NCBI RefSeq assembly: GCF_009002475.1
Contig: NZ_AP019860.1
Span: 8,801,547 to 8,865,546 of the forward strand
DNA length: 64,000 nucleotides
DNA from: Candidatus Uabimicrobium amorphum
GTDB taxonomy: Bacteria > Planctomycetota > Uabimicrobiia > Uabimicrobiales > Uabimicrobiaceae
Direction: 5' to 3'
The translations under genes and the position numbers were made by a program. The stretch's first letter is position 1. Every line of letters begins with the position of its first letter. Below, in pieces: positions 56,844-64,000 of the stretch. A model generated the notes under the pieces. That model was given only the letters and a program-made list of their open reading frames with translations, was not told where the DNA came from and did no database searches.

Positions 56844-57570
56844 TCACCTATCTCTTTCAGTGGCACGAAAACCGCTAGGCAATATTAGAGTTTCTAAACA
56901 AGGTAATTCATCTACACCTTGTGTCAAGGTTATACCTGTTTGCGATAAATCTAATTTTTTTAGGGACTTTAATTGCGCAATTTCCTTAGGTAGCTTCGTT
57001 AATTTTGTTTTTGATAAAATTAATTCTTCAAGACCATATAAGCGACAAACACAGTTTGGCAATTCTTCTATTTCAACACCATGTAAATTCAACGTCTTAA
57101 GAGAAGTAAGATTCTCGATTTCTCTGGGTAACTTTGTAATTTTTGCGCAGATTAGATTTAGTTTTTTAAGGCCTCTAAGTTTACCAATTTCTTTGGGTAA
57201 CTCGGTTATTTTTGTGTAAGGTAAGCTCAACTCTGTAAGAGACTTTAGATCTCCAATCTCTTTGGGTAGTTTACAAGATCCCAAATTTAAATTTGACAGA
57301 CGAGCAAGTTTACCAATTTCCTTCGCAAACGTAATGCGGTATTAAACGCACTCGTTTCGGATCATAACAAACGCTGTTTGAAAAACTACAATCAATGAAC
57401 TCACATTGTTTTATGTCACAAAAAATGACATCTGTACGGAAACTACATTGTTGAAAAACGCATCCTTCAATTTTGTACTTCTCTTTTTTATCTAAGAAAA
57501 AGGCACATCCATCGTAATAAGTATTGTTTTCAATAGACTGTAGCGATTTCAATTTTACTTTTTTACTCAT
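56844..57570 (-). pseudogene. Frameshifted leucine-rich-repeat gene
   Basis: The first frame (57570-57310) gives 86 residues with the same Cys/Phe cap as the intact gene at 54422 (YDGCAFFLDKKEKYKIEG). A stop then cuts it off. Shifting the frame by one base near 57325 restores AKEIGKLARLSNLNLGS and then continues without interruption to 56844 with six or seven repeats (LPKEIGDLKSLTELSLP and so on). So one gene is split by a single indel or a sequencing error. The start has GAGGT upstream. Confidence 0.82.
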
Positions 57571-57589
57571 TGCGACCTCTAAAATGTTA

Positions 57590-57673
57590 TCATTTGGCGA
57601 ATTTTTTTTGTGTAGCTACCTCACAGTGTGGATTTTCTACCGTAACATACTTATAATAGTTTATAATACACAT
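57590..57673 (-). pseudogene. N-terminal remnant of a second trhO copy
   Basis: Translated from the ATG at 57673, the remnant reads YYKYVTVENPHCEVATQKKF against YYKYVDVENPHREVMVHKKF in the intact trhO, about 15 of 20 identical, before a stop at 57590. Only about 20 codons remain. It lies just upstream of the frameshifted LRR gene and in the same orientation as trhO. Confidence 0.75.
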
Positions 57674-57746
57674 TTTAGCAATCCAACAAAACACAGTTGG
57701 TATTGTAAATAACTACCCATAAATTTCAATTAAGATGGTGGATAAA

Positions 57747-58847
57747 ATGCGAAACAAACCAATTCGTGCGTTTACATTAGTTGAGTTAATGATGGCAGTG
57801 GCATTGCTAACCGTTTTCACTCTGATGTTAGTGAATGTATTGTCACAGTCTGTCAATGTATGGCGGACAACAGAACAACGCCGCGAAATACTCGAAACCT
57901 CGCGCAATATTATGGATATTATCAGTGAAGATTTGAACGCAATGTATTTACCAGAATCCATGACAATCACTGGCCTACTACTAGACTATGACAAGAATGG
58001 TAAACAACGATTGCGTTTCCTTCGCAAAATTTCACAAGAAAACATACACCCCGTACTTCGTTATGCAGGAACGACAAAGTCAAAAGAGCTACAACACTAT
58101 AATCTTAAAGCCGACAAGGACAAAAAACTTCTTGCTCCCGGAGGATTGGCGGAGGTTATCTACTGTTTTGTTCCACAAGAAAATGGCTTAATGGGATTAT
58201 ACCGTGGTATTCAAGCTCCCATTGGTGGCAAGGAATCGTTTTTTAACGATAAGAATATCGACTCCGCGGCGCAAATACAAGAAAAGTGTCACCTTTTAGC
58301 TTCTGAAATATTAAATGTCGAAATAAAATGTTGGGCAAACACCACATTTACGTGGAATCCACAAAAATTACCACGCAGAAAACAGAAAGGTGGTCCTAGC
58401 CTTGTTTGGGATTCCACCAAAAGACGCATCACTGATTTTTTCTTATTTCGCACCGGAAATCCACAAAAACACGCCAAGCCGTTAAAAATGAATGTAACGG
58501 TCGTACTACAAAATGGAGAGCCCAAAGAGCTACTCAGTGACATTTTGGAAAGTGACACCACCGCTTTTCTCACCAATACGCAAGGAATGGCGGGAAATCT
58601 ACGTTACATGCTGGTAAACAATGAATGGATGACCTACGAGGATGTCTCAAAAGACACGGTGATCAATCTGCAACGTGGTATCTGGAACACCAAACCAGCA
58701 GAGCATAAGCGTTTTAATACTGTCAAGCGTATCTATTACGAAAAATGGGATAGCCAAAAAACCACCCCAAAAACATTGGAGCTACAACAAACCACAAAAG
58801 TTTATATCGGTATTCCCTTTGTAAAAACGATTAAACTGCCATTTTGA
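57747..58847 (+). CDS. Type II secretion minor pseudopilin (GspJ/PulJ-like)
   Basis: About 366 residues. The prepilin N-terminus is short and basic, followed by FTLVELMMAVALLTVFTLMLVN, the class III signal with cleavage before Phe and methylation, and Glu5 of the mature protein. The SVNVWRTTEQRREILETSRNIMDIISEDL segment and beta-rich C-terminal part fit GspJ-type proteins but are longer than usual. ATG at 57747 has GGTGG upstream; 57735 is a weaker choice. No other secretion genes lie beside it, so it may be an orphan. The repeats at 58890-59072 follow. Confidence 0.82.
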   Translation: MRNKPIRAFTLVELMMAVALLTVFTLMLVNVLSQSVNVWRTTEQRREILETSRNIMDIISEDLNAMYLPESMTITGLLLDYDKNGKQRLRFLRKISQENIHPVLRYAGTTKSKELQHYNLKADKDKKLLAPGGLAEVIYCFVPQENGLMGLYRGIQAPIGGKESFFNDKNIDSAAQIQEKCHLLASEILNVEIKCWANTTFTWNPQKLPRRKQKGGPSLVWDSTKRRITDFFLFRTGNPQKHAKPLKMNVTVVLQNGEPKELLSDILESDTTAFLTNTQGMAGNLRYMLVNNEWMTYEDVSKDTVINLQRGIWNTKPAEHKRFNTVKRIYYEKWDSQKTTPKTLELQQTTKVYIGIPFVKTIKLPF

Positions 58848-58889
58848 TGTATCTTTGACTGCAACAAAGTAAAACAATGAGAACAAATT

Positions 58890-59072
58890 CAGACGTGTTA
58901 CGCCTCTCCCTGTGGGAGAGGCATGAGGATTAAGGCTTTTAGCGAAGCTAAAACCTTAAATTCGATGGTGAGGGCACCAATCCGCAAACGATATTCTTCT
59001 ATTACGTTGCTTAAAACGAGAGCTTTTAGCGAAGCTAAAACCTTAAATTCGATGGTGAGGGCACCAATCCGC
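58890..59072 (+). repeat. MITE-like right-arm repeats, two copies in tandem
   Basis: A full right arm (58890-58982) has GTTACGCCTCTCCCTGTGGG, the CTTTTAGC-GAA-GCTAAAA hairpin and the TCGATGGTGAGGGCACCAA end. A second, partial arm (about 59011-59072) repeats only the second hairpin and end, with the same 3' flank (TCCGCAAACGAT). It fills the gap between the pseudopilin and the kinase gene. No coding capacity. Confidence 0.85.
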
Positions 59073-59111
59073 AAACGATCCTCTTCTCTTACGTTGCTTA
59101 CTCTAAATTCG

Positions 59112-59998
59112 TCAAATGAGCGCTTTTAAATACTCATTAAAATCCGAGTGTTTAATGCGCGAGGATGTTTTCTGGAAATGCTTCTGTGCATATTCGGGAA
59201 AGTCTTCCTCTAAATCAGAAATTTGCGTCTGTACCTGTGCCCACATTGCTTCGCGAAAGTCCGACATAATTTTCATCAAGTTATGATGTGCGACATCGGC
59301 CTCAGTGATTTCTCGTTCGAGATAGTTACGCAGCAACACTTGGTCGTGCTCTTCCTCAAAGCAGTGATTCGACGAAAAGTTTGCCATATCAAAAAACGGA
59401 TCGCCTATTCCTGCGTATTCCCAATCAATTACACGAATCTTACCATCGTCGATAAAGTTACCACTAAGTAAATCATTGTGACACAGACAAAATCGCCTCT
59501 TCTTTTGATTGAGTACTTGTTCAATTTTTTCCATTTGTTCGAGTAACCATGGAAATTCTTCGGGAAATGTCGCGTCGTGATCTTCGGCCACCTTAGTATA
59601 ATTTTTCACGACATTAAACGCACAAAATTGCCATGGCATATCAGAAATCGAATGGAATTCACGTATAGTGCTCGCAATGCGCGTGATGTTTTTGTGTTGC
59701 CGTACATCCTCTTCTGATAGTGATGAACCTTCGATAAAACGCGTCACAAGATGCCCTTCATCGGTGGAGTGAATCACCTCGGGTGCAATGCCCAACGCCG
59801 CAACGGCTTTGTTAATGGCATGTTCCCTTTCTCTGTCAATACCCAACAACGAAGTTTTCGCTCCACTTACACATACCACAAAAGATTCGTTACCCACGTC
59901 TACTTTATAATTCAAGTTGGTAATACCACCTGACAACGACGTATAGGTAACTTCGTGCCCTTCCAATGCGGAATTTCTTTAATAATCTTTTCAATCAT
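59112..59998 (-). CDS. Choline/ethanolamine-type kinase with apparent N-terminal frameshift
   Basis: The main frame gives 284 residues from a TTG at 59966: SLSGGITNLNYKV, CHNDLLSGNF and VIDWEYAG are the nucleotide, catalytic and metal-binding motifs of choline/ethanolamine and aminoglycoside kinases. Upstream, an ATG at 59998 with AAGGAG six bases before it opens another frame (MIEKIIKEIPHWKG) that would lead into the kinase if one G were added in the GGG run at 59958-59960. So the natural gene is likely 59112-59998 with a single-base deletion, or a sequencing error. It overlaps the eutH stop by eight bases. Confidence 0.8.
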
Positions 59999-61223
59999 TG
60001 CTCACTCCTTCATTTTCTGCTTTTTCTAATTCGAGCGCTTTGGGAACCGATAACCAATAAGCAAGAATAAAACCGCATACTCCCCCCACAAGCTTCCCCG
60101 ATAAGATCGCGAAGATTAAATTGGGTTGAAAATTAGCGGTAAACGCCAAATGATCACCGAACATAAACGCTGCGCAAACTGCAAAAGCAATATTGAGTAC
60201 CTTGTCTTTGGGAGACATGTCTTTCACAAGGCGAAACATCGCCAAGATATTGGCAATTGCCGCTAAAATTCCCGCAGCACCAGCACTTTCAATTCCAATT
60301 TTTTGTCCAAAAGATTCCATTGGCTTTTTGAGATATTTTTGAATTAGATAGACCATCGGAAAGGCACCAGAAAGCATAATACCGATGTAACCAGCTATTT
60401 CTAAAGCTCGAAATTGGTCTTCTTTGTCAGCGATAATAGGATCAAATCCCCAGCTACCAAAGATATACGCAAACACTCCGCCTCCCGTCATGACCTTATC
60501 ATACGTAAAATATTCGACAATGGAACATACCAAGACCATGGTGATACAAGCGTTCATAATACGTCCAAACCACAAAAAACCGCGAATCATTACATCGGGT
60601 AAGAAACGTAAACCCACAGCAATCGAAATGACAATCACAATAAGTGGAATTAAATTTGCAACAATGGTCGAAAAAGTAAGCGCCAACTGGTAAGGATCTG
60701 TCGTGTTCGCCTGAGCATTGATCGTGGGAGAGGTAATAGCTAACAGTGAACAAGAAGTCAAAACACCGATAGGGACACTCAAAATGCCGGCCATAACACC
60801 TAGAGCCATGTATTTGTGATCTTTTTTCTCGATCATCGCCAAGCCAACAGGTATCGAAAAAACGATCGTTGCACCCGCCATGTAACCGATGGTCATTGCC
60901 ATAATCCAACTCTCTTTGGTGGCGGCAAGTGCTTCGGCGAGTTGATATCCTCCCATATCTACCGCGATAAAAGTAGTCGCTGCAATGGAAGGATCGGCCC
61001 CCACCCATGTAAAGACAGGGCCAAATATAATCTTAATAAAATAAGATAAATAGGGTATCGAAGCCATAATACCCGCAACCGGTAAAAAGATATACCCAAT
61101 CGAGTAAATACCTTCCTTAAATTCTTTACCTAAACCATCCTCATCGTTAAAAATCGAAGCAATAGCTCCTGCCATTGCGCATGCCATTACAATATAAATG
61201 ACATAGTTACCAATTAGAGCCAT
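59991..61223 (-). CDS. eutH: EutH-like ethanolamine transporter
   Basis: About 410 residues with some eleven membrane segments. MALIGNYVIYIVMACAMAGAIASIF, ADPSIAATTFIAVDMGGYQLAEALA, MTGGGVFAYIFGS and AFTANFQPNLIFAILSGKLVGG match EutH, the ethanolamine permease. I chose the ATG at 61223 with AAAGG seven bases upstream; 61238 lacks a site. There are no eutBC ammonia-lyase or shell genes in the window, so ethanolamine is probably used for something other than catabolism. The stop overlaps the downstream kinase start. Confidence 0.9.
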   Translation of the reverse strand: MALIGNYVIYIVMACAMAGAIASIFNDEDGLGKEFKEGIYSIGYIFLPVAGIMASIPYLSYFIKIIFGPVFTWVGADPSIAATTFIAVDMGGYQLAEALAATKESWIMAMTIGYMAGATIVFSIPVGLAMIEKKDHKYMALGVMAGILSVPIGVLTSCSLLAITSPTINAQANTTDPYQLALTFSTIVANLIPLIVIVISIAVGLRFLPDVMIRGFLWFGRIMNACITMVLVCSIVEYFTYDKVMTGGGVFAYIFGSWGFDPIIADKEDQFRALEIAGYIGIMLSGAFPMVYLIQKYLKKPMESFGQKIGIESAGAAGILAAIANILAMFRLVKDMSPKDKVLNIAFAVCAAFMFGDHLAFTANFQPNLIFAILSGKLVGGVCGFILAYWLSVPKALELEKAENEGVSND

Positions 61224-61273
61224 ATCCAAACCTTTCATGGGGTCATTCTAGAGCATGTTATTACACGTTCTAA

Positions 61274-62464
61274 TTATTTTTTCGAAAATCCACGTAAATA
61301 CTGCGATTTTTCCAATAAATCAACCACTCTCTTGTATCTATTTCCCTTGAGACGCAACTCTATTTCTCTTCGTGAAGAGACAAATCCTGGTGACTTTTTG
61401 TACAACGTCGGCTGCAATAGCCACTTCCCTGGAAGTGATTTGTTGATTTGTTCAACAAGTTTTTTCTGGTAATCTATTTTCTCAAGACGCGTAATAAACA
61501 AGCGGTTTTGTCCCCAATTGAGCATGGGAAAATCATTGGGACTATCCCCGCACACTAAAAAGGGGCGACGTTGTGATACATATTTAAAGATATTGGCCAC
61601 TTTGCCAAAGTATCCTGTTAACGGGTAGGTGATTTCGGGTGTCAAGGTGTAGTTTTCAAGTTCCTCTGCGTTCATCGCAGCGTAGGCATTGTTGTTTTTC
61701 ACCAAATAGGCGTCTTTGTATAATTTGTTGTCGCGACGGTCTTTTAACAAAACGCTAACACCAATAACATGATCGGCAGCTATTCCGAGATGCTTTCCAA
61801 ATTTTTTTTGGATGCGTTTATTGAGTTTCTTTGTCACCATCCACCGCACGGTCCAAATGTTACTCGCAGATATAACGTAGACGTCATAACCATTGTATAA
61901 TAGACGCCCCGCTAAATCCACCATTTCTGGATAGAAAAAAGGACGACGGTAACCACGAATGGTCGTTTGCGTATTCTTCTCCTGGTCATGCCGCGCAATG
62001 TTACCGGCAAATGCTTTTTGTGTATAAGTGACCACCTCACCAGGAGAAATCCCACGCATCACTTGTGCTAACCACGCGTAACCGTTTGCATAAGGCGTTT
62101 CGTCATCCATATCCTTAGACATCGCTAGATAATTTTCGTAATAGGTAACGATATCTTTGGTATACGCAGCACCGTGTTTTTTTCCAGCAAATACAAAAGA
62201 CGGATGCAAATCACGGTGCAACTGCAATTTCTGATCCATCGCCATTGTCACAAACATAGCTTCGCCAATATCACGACAAATCATGGTATTGTCAAAATCA
62301 AAAACTACCTTCTTATTTTTATGAGCATTGTCGGCGATTAACTTCTCCAACTGCTCTTTTACCACCGGACACCAACTATGCGGTTCTAATGATACCGCTT
62401 TGTCAGCGTAAATATTTATCGTAAAAAAGCATAGTAGCAGCGTAATATAGATTTTGGCAGGCAT
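61274..62464 (-). CDS. Secreted HAD phosphatase, phosphorylcholine-phosphatase-like
   Basis: 396 residues with a signal peptide (about 1-20, ending IYA). The HAD motifs are VVFDFDNTMICRDIGE (Asp56 and Asp58), VISASN in motif II and CGDSPNDFPML near 304. The layout, size and export resemble the phosphorylcholine phosphatase PchP of Pseudomonas; the call is by resemblance. It would release choline or ethanolamine outside the membrane from phospho-forms. GAGG precedes the ATG. It is 50 bases upstream of eutH and starts the operon. Confidence 0.8.
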   Translation of the reverse strand: MPAKIYITLLLCFFTINIYADKAVSLEPHSWCPVVKEQLEKLIADNAHKNKKVVFDFDNTMICRDIGEAMFVTMAMDQKLQLHRDLHPSFVFAGKKHGAAYTKDIVTYYENYLAMSKDMDDETPYANGYAWLAQVMRGISPGEVVTYTQKAFAGNIARHDQEKNTQTTIRGYRRPFFYPEMVDLAGRLLYNGYDVYVISASNIWTVRWMVTKKLNKRIQKKFGKHLGIAADHVIGVSVLLKDRRDNKLYKDAYLVKNNNAYAAMNAEELENYTLTPEITYPLTGYFGKVANIFKYVSQRRPFLVCGDSPNDFPMLNWGQNRLFITRLEKIDYQKKLVEQINKSLPGKWLLQPTLYKKSPGFVSSRREIELRLKGNRYKRVVDLLEKSQYLRGFSKK

Positions 62465-62646
62465 AACTTCCTCTTTCTGTGATAATGAAATGTTGCATAC
62501 AATGTTTACACTGTTATTTGCACAAAAAGAAGTTTTGGTTAGGTAAAAAATATTAAATTTAACATTTTTTCGAGCGGTGTGGATTTCACAACGATGACAA
62601 AGGTGATATGAATGACAAAAATGTCATTCGAGTAGCATATGTGTTT

Positions 62647-64000
62647 TTATTTTTGATTGTATTGTACGCGTTTTTCCAAATTGCGAATGCGAAGCTGAAC
62701 CATTTCTTTTTGTTCAGCACGGAGTTGTTTCATATAACTTTTCCGTATGAGTTTGTAATCCAGCAATGCTTGCTTGTCCTCTCGCAAAGACAAATAAACA
62801 TCGGCCCGATCCAAATAGAGACGTCCTTTCTTTGTAAAGGGTGAGAGAGCAATTGCTCGATTAAAATCATCGATCGCTTTTTTAAATTTTTGCACTTGCC
62901 GGTAGCACTTGGCACGGGTAATATACAGTTGCGCTTGCGGTTTCTCGCTTTTCTCAATCGCCTGTGTTGCTAGATTTATAAACTTTTCGAGGGACTCTTT
63001 ACAAGAAAGAATTTCCTTATTGAGTTTTTCTTTTCCCCTGTATCCCAGTGAAATCGCTTTCTGAAAGTTACGAATGGCATGGCCAAAGTGTTTCAAATTT
63101 TTGCGCGCCATTCCTTGTAGATAATAGACATTTGGTTTCTTAGGAGCAAATTTGGAGTAACGTTCAAAGTCCACAAGGGCCAAATCAAATTTTTTCAATT
63201 CCATATATATTTTTGCTCTACTCATCAAAATTTTTAAAAGGCCTTTGATAAATATTTTTGTTTTTCCTTTATCCCTCATAATTTCCGGCCGCTGAAGAGT
63301 ACTTTCCGCAAGTTCTATCGCTTTACTGAAATCTTTCAAAGCTTGTTCGTCGTCACCTACTTTTTGAAACAAAATTCCTCGTGCAAACACCGTGTAGCAG
63401 TTGTCAGGGTCATACTCCAAAGATTTTTGATAATCCGCAAAAGCTTCCTCGTGTTGATTTTCCTGTGAGTATGCACCGCCGCGTGACCGATATGCTTTCC
63501 AATATAAATGCCATCCCTTTCCCGCCAAACGAATTGCTTGTGAATATTCGACAATCGCTTCTTTAAACATATTTTGATTTCGGTATTGTTCACCTTTTGC
63601 CAAATGCTTTTCCGCCTTTTGGCGATTTGGGGTGGTATCGTTTATTGTACGAGATCTCGGCTTTTGTTCCCTGTGATTTTTAGTGGTATCGTTTATTGTA
63701 CGAGATCTCGGCTTTTGTTCCCTGTGATTTTTAGTGGTATCGTTTATTGTACGAGATCTCGGCTTTTGTTCTCTTTGATTTTTATCCGCTTGTAGTAACC
63801 ATACAATGGTCAGTAACATAGTACAGAAGATAATTCCCACCAAAACATGGTAGTGCTTTTTCAAAAAATTTGTTGCTTGCAGTTGAAAGCTGTATTTTTT
63901 TGCCAAAATAGGTTTATTGTTTTTCAAATTGCGAAATTCCCGCAACAACTCGCGAAAATCTTTGTAGCGTTTGCTGACGTTTTTTTCTATGCACTTTAAA
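62647..64000 (-). CDS. C-terminal part of a Ser/Thr kinase with TPR repeats (partial)
   Basis: The frame is open to the right edge of the window. Its first codons read LKCIEKNVSKRYKDFRELLREFRN, the last helix of a kinase domain as in the kinase at 25248 (CLKCLEKDKNKRYQSM). One membrane span follows (HVLVGIIFCTMLLTIVWLL), then three exact in-frame copies of a 17-residue repeat (REQKPRSRTINDTTKNH), then about eight TPR units (AEKHLAKGEQYRNQNMFKEA and so on) to the end. The TPR part should be outside the membrane, the kinase inside. A shorter reading from a TTG at 63948 would miss the kinase end. Confidence 0.82.
   Translation of the reverse strand, partial: LKCIEKNVSKRYKDFRELLREFRNLKNNKPILAKKYSFQLQATNFLKKHYHVLVGIIFCTMLLTIVWLLQADKNQREQKPRSRTINDTTKNHREQKPRSRTINDTTKNHREQKPRSRTINDTTPNRQKAEKHLAKGEQYRNQNMFKEAIVEYSQAIRLAGKGWHLYWKAYRSRGGAYSQENQHEEAFADYQKSLEYDPDNCYTVFARGILFQKVGDDEQALKDFSKAIELAESTLQRPEIMRDKGKTKIFIKGLLKILMSRAKIYMELKKFDLALVDFERYSKFAPKKPNVYYLQGMARKNLKHFGHAIRNFQKAISLGYRGKEKLNKEILSCKESLEKFINLATQAIEKSEKPQAQLYITRAKCYRQVQKFKKAIDDFNRAIALSPFTKKGRLYLDRADVYLSLREDKQALLDYKLIRKSYMKQLRAEQKEMVQLRIRNLEKRVQYNQK
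63631..63780 (-). repeat. Three in-frame 51-bp direct repeats
   Basis: GTGGTATCGTTTATTGTACG recurs at 63632, 63683 and 63734 with a period of 51 bases, a multiple of three, so the linker between the membrane span and the TPR region varies in whole units of 17 residues. The copies are nearly identical, which points to recent expansion. Confidence 0.88.

Noticed and set aside
57310-57345. Programmed frameshift in the second LRR gene
   Set aside because: No slippery heptamer or stimulatory structure is visible at the junction, and the neighbouring trhO remnant shows decay in the same region.
60499-61008. 169-residue - strand frame inside eutH
   Set aside because: Composition (His/Asp/Cys-rich) is unlike a protein, and eutH in the other frame is well conserved.
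62608-62844. Small + strand frame with hydrophobic start
   Set aside because: It runs antisense into the end of the TPR gene and has no clear ribosome site.
1-64000. tRNA or rRNA genes
   Set aside because: The few intergenic gaps of enough length were read on both strands; none shows a cloverleaf or rRNA sequence that I could recognise.

Overview
The window looks like a chromosomal segment of a low-GC (roughly 40% by eye), Gram-negative bacterium of planctomycete type. Evidence for an outer membrane is an MlaE/F/D lipid-transport operon, an RND pump with its adaptor and a heptosyltransferase-like enzyme. Evidence for the planctomycete style is several eukaryotic-type Ser/Thr kinases (some joined to TPR, lectin or zinc-ribbon modules), long secreted PQQ-propeller/TPR proteins, a squalene-cyclase-like repeat protein, prepilin-like proteins and very large proteins of unknown function. 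A Uabimicrobium-like planctomycete is my best guess, but that is inference. TGA is used as a stop, so the standard code applies. No tRNA, rRNA or CRISPR array was recognised.

Layout. 1-158 is the tail of a + strand gene, closed by a hairpin shared with the next operon. 235-3739 (-) is a five-gene operon: small protein, birA, sppA and two membrane proteins. 3895-9734 (+) holds a giant membrane protein and an ABC-2-like permease. 9785-14166 (-) is an RND pump and its adaptor. 14304-21468 (+) has a GNAT enzyme, a repeat array, an NlpC/P60-like secreted protein and two paralogous secreted proteins carrying pilin-like segments. 21582-28417 (-) is a tight six-gene operon: atoE-like transporter, receptor-like kinase with a C-type lectin domain, then mlaE, mlaF, mlaD and a lipoprotein. 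28735-37601 (-) is a seven-gene operon: yceD, glycosyltransferase 9, a pseudokinase-kinase protein, yciB, a Lys/Gln-rich membrane protein, rlmI and hemB. 38061-46369 (+) carries PQQ/TPR, terpene-cyclase-like, DUF1015, unknown and CurA-like genes, followed by a kinase remnant. 46757-50283 (-) is an operon of an unlisted 58-aa protein, a DUF115/Maf-like enzyme, a B12-binding radical SAM enzyme and a NeuA-like CMP-sugar synthetase. Then come an EndoQ-UvrD fusion, ytoQ, and a decayed duplication of a leucine-rich-repeat gene and trhO. The right end has a minor pseudopilin, an amino-alcohol operon (secreted phosphorylcholine-phosphatase-like HAD enzyme, EutH, choline/ethanolamine-type kinase with an apparent frameshift) and the C-terminal part of a kinase-TPR protein running off the window.

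The most interesting signals are: (1) the HAD phosphatase-EutH-amino-alcohol kinase operon, which reads as a complete salvage route (dephosphorylate outside, import, rephosphorylate inside) with no ethanolamine ammonia-lyase genes nearby; (2) a predicted sugar-binding receptor kinase (lectin EPN and WND motifs) inside the Mla operon; (3) a pseudokinase-kinase protein with a coiled-coil inserted in its activation segment; (4) the small-protein/Maf/radical SAM/NeuA operon; (5) a MITE-like family of hairpin-rich repeats with 19-bp terminal inverted repeats, amplified in one place into a 166-bp tandem array.
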